Positions 58,001 through 64,000 of a DNA stretch of 64,000 nt are shown one piece after another. The translations under genes and the position numbers were made by a program. Source of the DNA: Toxoplasma gondii ME49 (taxonomy: Eukaryota; Apicomplexa; Conoidasida; Eucoccidiorida; Sarcocystidae); assembly GCF_000006565.2 (NCBI RefSeq), contig NC_031476.1:1884458-1948457 (forward strand), given 5' to 3'. Positions within the stretch are counted from its first letter, which is position 1. Every line of letters starts with the position of its first letter. The notes under the pieces are model-generated. The model was given only the letters and a program-made list of their open reading frames with translations. It was not told the DNA's origin and made no database searches.

Positions 58001-61000
58001 TTGGCGACGCGATGGCCAGTTCCTCGCAGAGACTGGCCGTCGTGGTTCGGTGTGGACTCCGAGAGACGGTGTCGGTTCTTGTGCGATTCTTCTCGTTTTC
58101 AGAATCTTCACTTCGCTTCCTCCGGCGGCGGCGCTGCCTCTCGCAAGCGTCCTCGTGCTGCACACTCTGCCTCTTTCATCTTTTCCCCCGTCCGCTCCCT
58201 CTCTCTCCGACTCTCCTCCTGCGTCAGGAGATCCTGCGCGCGCGTCTTCTTCTCTCGCTGCTGTGGCGGCTGGCGATTCTTCTTTCCTCGAGTCGCCGAA
58301 CGCGTACTTTCCCTATCCGCGACTCTCGGCTTTTCCGCCGTCCATCCCGCTCGCGGCGCTCGACCGCGGCGTCCCTGGGCTTCTCGTCCCTTCCCTGGGC
58401 GGACTCAGCAGTCCTCGCGCGGCGGTCTCTGCGAGTGCGGTCGGCGCCTCGCCGTCGGGAGACGCGGCAGAGCCTGTCGCGCCGCGCCTCGCAACTTTGC
58501 GCGAACTGTGGGCCGCCGCGCCGAGAGCCGCGGGTCCTCGAGGCCCCGAGGAGACCCTCCGAGAGACAGACGCGGGGGCGCTGTGTGGGGCGAGCATGGC
58601 CGAGGACGTGCGACGCTTCCGAACCGTCGGAGACCGCGCGTTTGCGCTCGAAATCTTTGGATTCCTCGTCGCAGATCAAGGCCTCCTGCTGGTCGACCCC
58701 TGCGCGCGAGACTCGCGGGCAGAAGGGGAGGCCGAGCGCGAAGAACAGGAGACCGAGAGAGACGCGCAGAGAGAGAAGGAAAGAGAGGACAAGAGTGGAC
58801 AGGGGACTGGAGAGGAAAACGGAGAGGACAGCTTTGCTGGGGAAGAGGTGGCGGACAGTGAAGAGGCTTCCAAAACAGAGTTCCTGGAGGAACTGTCGAC
58901 CCAGGAGTTGGTCTGGCTCCTCTGCAACACCCACTTGAACGTCTTGCTTCGCCGCTATGTGATCGCAGCGGCCGCAGAGACCGTGCAGCCGCCGCTTGTC
59001 GCCATTGAGGACGCCGTCCGTCTCCGGCGAGCGAAGAGAGAGACGAGAGAGAACAGAGAGGCCCCGGAAGCAAGACAGCGACTGGAAAGAGAACAAGGCG
59101 CACTCGTGAGACAGATGCTCGCTTCCTGGGGCAGGCAGCTCTCCGTAGAAACGCCCGCGTGTCTCGACAGAGAGGAACTGCTTTTCATCGAGCGGCTGAT
59201 GGTCGCGGCGCTGCGTCTGGTGGCAGAGTTCCTTCCCATCGGCGCCTGTCTCGGTGACCGTCCGAAGTGTACAGACACCCTGGAGGCGTGGATCGAGCCG
59301 TCCGTCCTCCACCTTCTCGCCCTCATCGTGCACCTCCACCCCAACGTCTACATGCTTCAGACGGAGAGAATCAGTGCCGCGCTTCAGGTGAGGAAGACTC
59401 GACGCATTAAGCTGCGTTTTCAGCGGTTTTTTCCACGCACCGTCCGCAGATACGTCCCCTTCTCACCGCCTTCAGACTATCCAAACGGGTACCTTCTCCT
59501 CCTAGAAACATCATGGAGAAAGACAGATCTGCCTGTCTCTGCAGAGGTGCATTTTGTGACTTTTTGACCGTGGTCGTTCTCTCCGTCCTGTCTCTGTATT
59601 TGGCTATCCTGAGAGATGCACGGAAGCCCTTTTTTCTCCTGCAGTTTTGTGCACTAGCGACGTCCAGCTTGCCTTTCGCCGACCTCTCCCTTTGCTCCTC
59701 GTACATCACTCTCTCCCCCGTCCAGAGTCGTCCTCTCTGCTCATCGTCGCTTTGCTTCCGAGGCCCTCTGTGTCTCTCTGCAGCTGTTGACGTCGCCGGA
59801 GTGTCTCGCCTCGCTTCGGTCGCCGCTCGCGGTGGATGTCTTCCTTGGAATTCTCCAACGCACAATCCCTCTCCCGCCCTTCTTGCCGCCCTCAGCGCTC
59901 CCCGCCTCGCTGCTCCGTCAGCAGCCGCAGCAACTCGCCGCAGGCGCCGCAGACTTCCTCGCTCTCTGGCTCGAATCCCCAGGGGCGCTCCTCGAGGCTG
60001 CCCGGCCGGGCCACTTCCAGGGCTGCGTCCAGACGCTGCTCGCGCTGAGTGTACATACACCCCAGCTGGCCCTCCTGAAGCCGGGCGCGGGGCTCGCGGG
60101 GCCGCGGGAGCTGGAGGGGCGCGAGTGCGGCGGGGCCTCTACGCCCCACGCGGGCCTCCGCTGGGGCTTTCGGCGCCTCGCGGGCCCCCATCGGAGACCC
60201 GCGGGGGGGGCAGAGGCCCCAAGTGGGGACCTGGGCTCGGCCTTCGTCGCGAATCTGCAGGCGCTGAAGATGCTCAGCGACCTCCCGGGTGCAGTCGCAG
60301 CCGCAGAGAGGCGCGAGGCCGAACGAGGCTGCGCGCGGGCTTGGCTCGACGCGGAAGAAACCGCCGTGATGTGGGTGAAGGTGCTCCAGGCGCTCGCGAT
60401 TTGCTGCGCCTTTGGACCGAAACCCGTGCGGGTGAAAGCTCTCGGGGTAAGAATGGAAGAAGGCGTTAGCGGAAGCGTGAACAGAACGAGGAGAAGAAGA
60501 GGGAGATGAGAAGCAAAGGGTGATAAGGATGAGGAGAAGAAGAAACGCGTGAGAAAGAAACGGATGAAGAGGATGAAGAGGATGGAAACGGGGACGAAGA
60601 AGGATGAGAGGACGCAGAGGATGAGAGGACGCAGTGAATGAGAAGCGAAAGAGGGAGAGACACAGAGAGATATAGGTTGGAAAAGGAACACAATCGAAGG
60701 AGGAGAAGGAAAGGGAAAGTGAGACGTTCAAGGGGATTCACGGACGCGGGTTTGCTGCTTCGCTTCGCAAGCTCTCCGGTGCTCACATGGCAAGTGTATC
60801 TCCTGTGAAAGTGTGCGCATAATTCACGCAAATAGATATGTGGGGAAGTGGAACTTCACATGTCGATGTTTTGTCTGTTTTTCTGAGATTCCTGTCTTCC
60901 AAAGCCTTCCTCGAGACATCTCTCAGGCAACAAAGCAACGTTTCCAGGCCCTTTCACTCTCTTTTCGGCGGAGTCCAGACTCCCCAAGTGAATAGAACGA

Positions 61001-64000
61001 CACTGTATATCTGTTCTGCTTGTCTACAGCTGGTGGCTTCCCGTTTCCAACTCTACACTAGAGACTGTATACTCGATGCACTGAGAGTGAGGTTTGAGAG
61101 ACGAATTGTCCATACAGGGACCTCGAGAAGCTGTTCTTGGACGTTCAATTTGCCTTCCTCTAGTCTCATCTCCTTCATTTGCAGCTCCTGCAGCAGCACC
61201 TGGTCCGCGCATCGTCGCCTCTGCCGGCGTCTGTTGAGCCTGAAGACTCGTCGACTTCCGAAGATGCTGCTGGCGGACCTTCACTTCTGCAGACCGTGAT
61301 GACGAGCCCTGCAGTATGGCGCCTTGTCCTCCAGGAAGCTCTCTTCCCGCTCCTGACCTACGGCTTCCAGTACCCGTACGAAGCTCCGGCGCGAGGGGCC
61401 AAAGAGAGCCGCGGCGCGGAGACAGCGACGAGACGCCTGCCAAAGACAGCGAGGCACCCGCGGGAGGCAGGACCTTCGGACCAGAGCGAGGGCGAAAGTG
61501 GTGAGACAGAGGAGGCGAAAGCCGTCGCGGAAAGTCCGTACACCTTCCCGGCGGAAAGCCGAGCGACGCGGCCGCATGCGTGGATGGCGGTGCCTCTCGG
61601 CAGACGATACACACTCGAGGCAGCAATTGCCGCTCTCGGGGCCGAGGAAGTAAGCTGCGCTTTCCATTTTTTCAATCTAAGTACACTCAGGTCACTGAGG
61701 GATGCCATCAAGACCAGCACACCACGGGCTTTGGATAGAGACTTTACGCGGCGCACCATATGCTGCGCGGCGTCTTCGCCGAGAGATTCAAAGATTTACA
61801 CAAGGAAATACCGAAACCGAAGACGAAACTCGTAATGGGAGACAGACAGAGCAAGAAAGCCAAAGAAATACAGATGCGTAGATCGACACGTTGCTAGATG
61901 TGCACATAGGTGGGGTCGATATTTAGACTACGTGGAGAAATAAGCAAGGTGTCAAACAGATCGAGATACAAAGAGACAGGTGGACACAGATAAGCAGATG
62001 GCCAGAGAGAGAAATGAAGAGAGATAGACAGGTAGTTCGATCTACACGTTGATGACATCGATAGGAAGAGAGAATGGAAATAGATAGATTGCGTATATTG
62101 GTAAAACGAGAAAGGTGTGAAAACAGATGTGGAGTAGGGTAGACGGAGCTTGAGAGGGCGGAGAGATGGCAACCGTTCCAGTGCCGGTGTCTGATCCCTT
62201 CTTGAGTCTTGAGTTGAGCTTAACAAGGAACGTGTTATCTCTCTCGCGGTTCAACAGTGTTTTTCTCTCGAAACGGTGATTGTTTTTCTAGATTCTGCAG
62301 CGACGGGCGGCTTCGGCGAGTCTTGTGTGTCGCCTTTTTCTCTCTCACCTGGATTTTCTTCTTCAACCACTCAACCCTGTCTCGCGTTCCTCGAACGAGC
62401 GCGACGAAGATCGAGAGGGTGAAGAAAGTGCGCTGCCCCTCCTCGGTCTTGTCGGAGATCAAATACTTAGCCACTTTGGAGGCAATTTCGAGGCCGCGCA
62501 TGCAGCGGCGACCTCTGGAGGCCTGCGTCTGCTGCTGCCCCCCCTCGTCCAGTTCCTCGAGCTCCTCGTTGCACAAGCCAGCGTACGTCCGTCCTGAGAC
62601 CTGAGGAACGCGCGGAAATGGACGAAGCACAGGAACGAAAAAAACTGCATGTACACCGCAGCGTAGAGGCAGGGAAGGGAAAAGCAAGTAGCGAGAACAG
62701 AAGTGGAACACATAGATATCTATATAAATATATATATGAAATTGTATAAGTAGAATTATACCTATTTGAAGGAAGGGGAAAGCAAACAGAAGAGAGAAGG
62801 GAGTTGGAAAACGAATCCAGATTCAGGCTTTGAGAAAACGAAATGTGGAGATATTCCTGTCATGTGTTGTTGATATATGTTTTCGCGAGAAAAAATCTGA
62901 TGTTCGATTCTTTTTCCACGTCTCTTCTGCTTGACGCCTCGTTACGGTTTTGATTATGTAGAAAGCGCGCGTTGGGGTTCCGTTGTGGAGCGAGTCTCCT
63001 ACAGCATTCAGGTCATTCCACATCGGTTCCGCTGTAGATGTGTAACTACGTGCAACTATTTTTTTGGTCTTTTGTGACCAAACGCAAGGTTCGAAACGAG
63101 ACCCTTTTGCAAACGTTGTGCTCTCTGTCCAGGCTGCGCCACTAGTGTTCTGTGACGCTTTTTTGGAAAATTTGAAGAACACACTTTTGGTGGTGCTGAC
63201 CTCGCCCGCAGTGGCCAGGGCCTCGACGGAGGGGACAGTGGAGCTGCCGCCGCCGACTGCAGCGGACTTTGATTTTCCTGTGGAGGAGAAAGCAGAGGAG
63301 AAAGACGGAGACAGAGAGAAAGACGGAGAAGCGAAGGAACAAGACGAGAAAGCGGACGAAGAGGGTGGAGCGGACGCGCAGGGACGCACGAGAAAACGAG
63401 TGGGGGCTCGCAGTCAAGTCGGGTCGCCTGCGTTCTTTGATGCGGCGCTGCAGCAGTTATCCAAGAGCCAGCAGCTGCTCATTGTCATTGCTCACCAAAT
63501 TATCTCTCCGTCCTTCCCGTATCTTGTGAAAGACCTCTTGGCAATTATCCTGCCGACGATACTTCCTCGCTCGAGCGTGGCAGCGTCCCCGTCGGCGTCG
63601 TTCAGAACCGCAGAGGAACAAACCTCGTTGGGCCAGGCTCTGGGAGACAGCGAACTGCATGCGCCGGTTCGGCCCGAGGAAACCGGGACGTCGGAGGGAG
63701 TGCAAGACGGAGACGCGGTCGGAGAGGACTCCAGAAGCACGGAGAGAGAAGAAGACACGAGAAGATATCCACAGGATCGACCGCCAACGCCGCCACCGCC
63801 CCCGCCTCCGCCCCGGCCCCCTTCCTTAGGGACTCCCCCAGATCTCGGAGTGAAGCCCCGGGAGAGTGTGGGCGGAGCGACGCCAGGAGACCAAACAGAG
63901 AGTCCTAAAAAAGGGATAGACGAGGAAAAAAGGTATGAAGAGCGCGATGTTGGGGAGGGGAGCTTGTGCACCATCGAGGCGGGACAGACTGCTGACGGCG
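48778..64000 (+). CDS. giant ARF-GEF, DCB-HUS-Sec7-HDS type (3' end beyond window)
   Basis: Exons: 48778-52233, about 52596-52796, 53421-53511, 54285-54709, 55166-56659, 57023-57399, 58103-59387, 59784-60446, 61185-61649, 62292-62582, 63133 onward. Together they give at least 3200 aa, incomplete. It activates ARF GTPases for coat recruitment at Golgi/TGN membranes. Exon 1 (1152 aa) holds the DCB region and a HUS-box-like FDCD at about residues 833-836. The Sec7 domain (about 1160-1465) shows FNANPK, VGEYLAQ, FRLPGESQQIERIMEAF with the catalytic Glu at about 1251, FVLSYSIVMLNTDLHN, and NNRGINQGRSLP. The NRGIN..LP block leans toward the Sec7p/BIG subtype rather than GBF1. An acidic insert of about 115 residues splits the Sec7 fold. 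HDS regions follow (GFSQALNVIVVELCAYVDL; WRLVLQEALFPLLTYGFQYP). The exon 2 acceptor (52596) is the least certain junction. A GTATGA donor at about 63932 may end the last exon before the edge. Confidence 0.88.
52940..53045. repeat. TA/TATG microsatellite in ARF-GEF intron 2
   Basis: TA, TATG and TATT steps in the 52797-53420 intron. Confidence 0.88.
53573..54150. repeat. dispersed TA/TAGA microsatellites in ARF-GEF intron 3
   Basis: Blocks at about 53573-53645 (TA then ATAGATAA units), 53858-53925 and 54111-54145, inside the 53512-54284 intron that splits the FRLPGE motif. Confidence 0.88.
54738..55075. repeat. TA microsatellites in ARF-GEF intron 4
   Basis: Several TA blocks (about 54744-54775, 54814-54852, 54880-54911, 54989-55017) inside the 54710-55165 intron. 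Confidence 0.88.
57750..57885. repeat. 28-bp minisatellite of TGTA/TGCC steps in ARF-GEF intron 6
   Basis: Three 28-bp units at 57791-57818, 57819-57846 and 57847-57874 (differing at one or two bases), preceded by shorter related steps, in the 57400-58102 intron. Confidence 0.9.
60480..60720. repeat. purine-rich intron 8 with 17-bp tandem repeat
   Basis: The start of the 60447-61184 intron is an almost pure purine tract (GAGAAGAAG-type). It contains two perfect 17-bp units at 60601-60617 and 60618-60634 (each starting AGGATGAGAG). Confidence 0.88.

Noticed and set aside
57910..58102. alternative start of ARF-GEF exon 7 at 57910 (acceptor after GCAGAG)
   Set aside because: It keeps phase at first, but then needs another frame change; the strong acceptor at 58101-58102 joins directly in phase to the long open frame ending at 59387.
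1..64000. tRNA, rRNA, CRISPR, insertion sequence or transposon features
   Set aside because: No cloverleaf with intact A/B boxes, no rRNA-like sequence, no spaced direct repeats, and no transposase or reverse-transcriptase frames were seen.

Overview
The window reads as nuclear DNA of a coccidian apicomplexan, most likely Toxoplasma gondii or a very close relative (Hammondia, Neospora). The grounds are GC-rich exons, many short phase-consistent introns, introns packed with TA/TATG microsatellites, abundant TGCATGCA-type palindromes, pyrimidine-rich leaders and Arg/Glu/Ser/Ala low-complexity coding inserts. There are no operons, ribosome-binding sites, insertion sequences, CRISPR arrays or tRNA/rRNA genes that I can support.

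Seven protein genes can be modelled with reading phases that close at every junction. In order: (1) 1596-2729 minus, a small secreted Cys-rich protein; (2) 4980-16844 plus, a 19-exon, about 1005-aa protein with an AIR9/A9-like repeat, a PH-like region and a long coiled coil; (3) 20861-23312 minus, a polytopic membrane RING-H2 E3 ligase of two exons; (4) 27150-31479 minus, a five-exon secreted protein with a beta-propeller-like C-terminal half; (5) 34077-38011 minus, the GPI-transamidase subunit PIG-S in four exons; (6) 40899-44715 minus, a two-exon BAR-UBA protein with endocytic-type short motifs; (7) 48778 to the right edge, plus, a giant ARF guanine-nucleotide-exchange factor (DCB-HUS-Sec7-HDS type), truncated by the window.

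Genes 1/2 and 6/7 are divergent pairs, each sharing an upstream region of 2-4 kb. Genes 3-6 all lie on the minus strand, separated by 2-4 kb of apparently non-coding DNA. Several genes belong to the secretory and endomembrane system: ARF-GEF (Golgi/TGN coat recruitment), PIG-S (GPI anchoring in the ER), BAR-UBA (membrane curvature plus ubiquitin), membrane RING E3 ligase, and two proteins with signal peptides. Co-regulation is only an inference.

The points most worth following up are the BAR-UBA protein, the A9/PH/coiled-coil architecture, a noncanonical last zinc pair in the RING domain, a complete brefeldin-A-sensitive residue set in the Sec7 domain, and a recurrent 14-bp palindrome (GGTGTACGTACACC and variants), one copy of which starts directly after a stop codon. 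Exon boundaries were read by eye; the ones I am least sure of are flagged.
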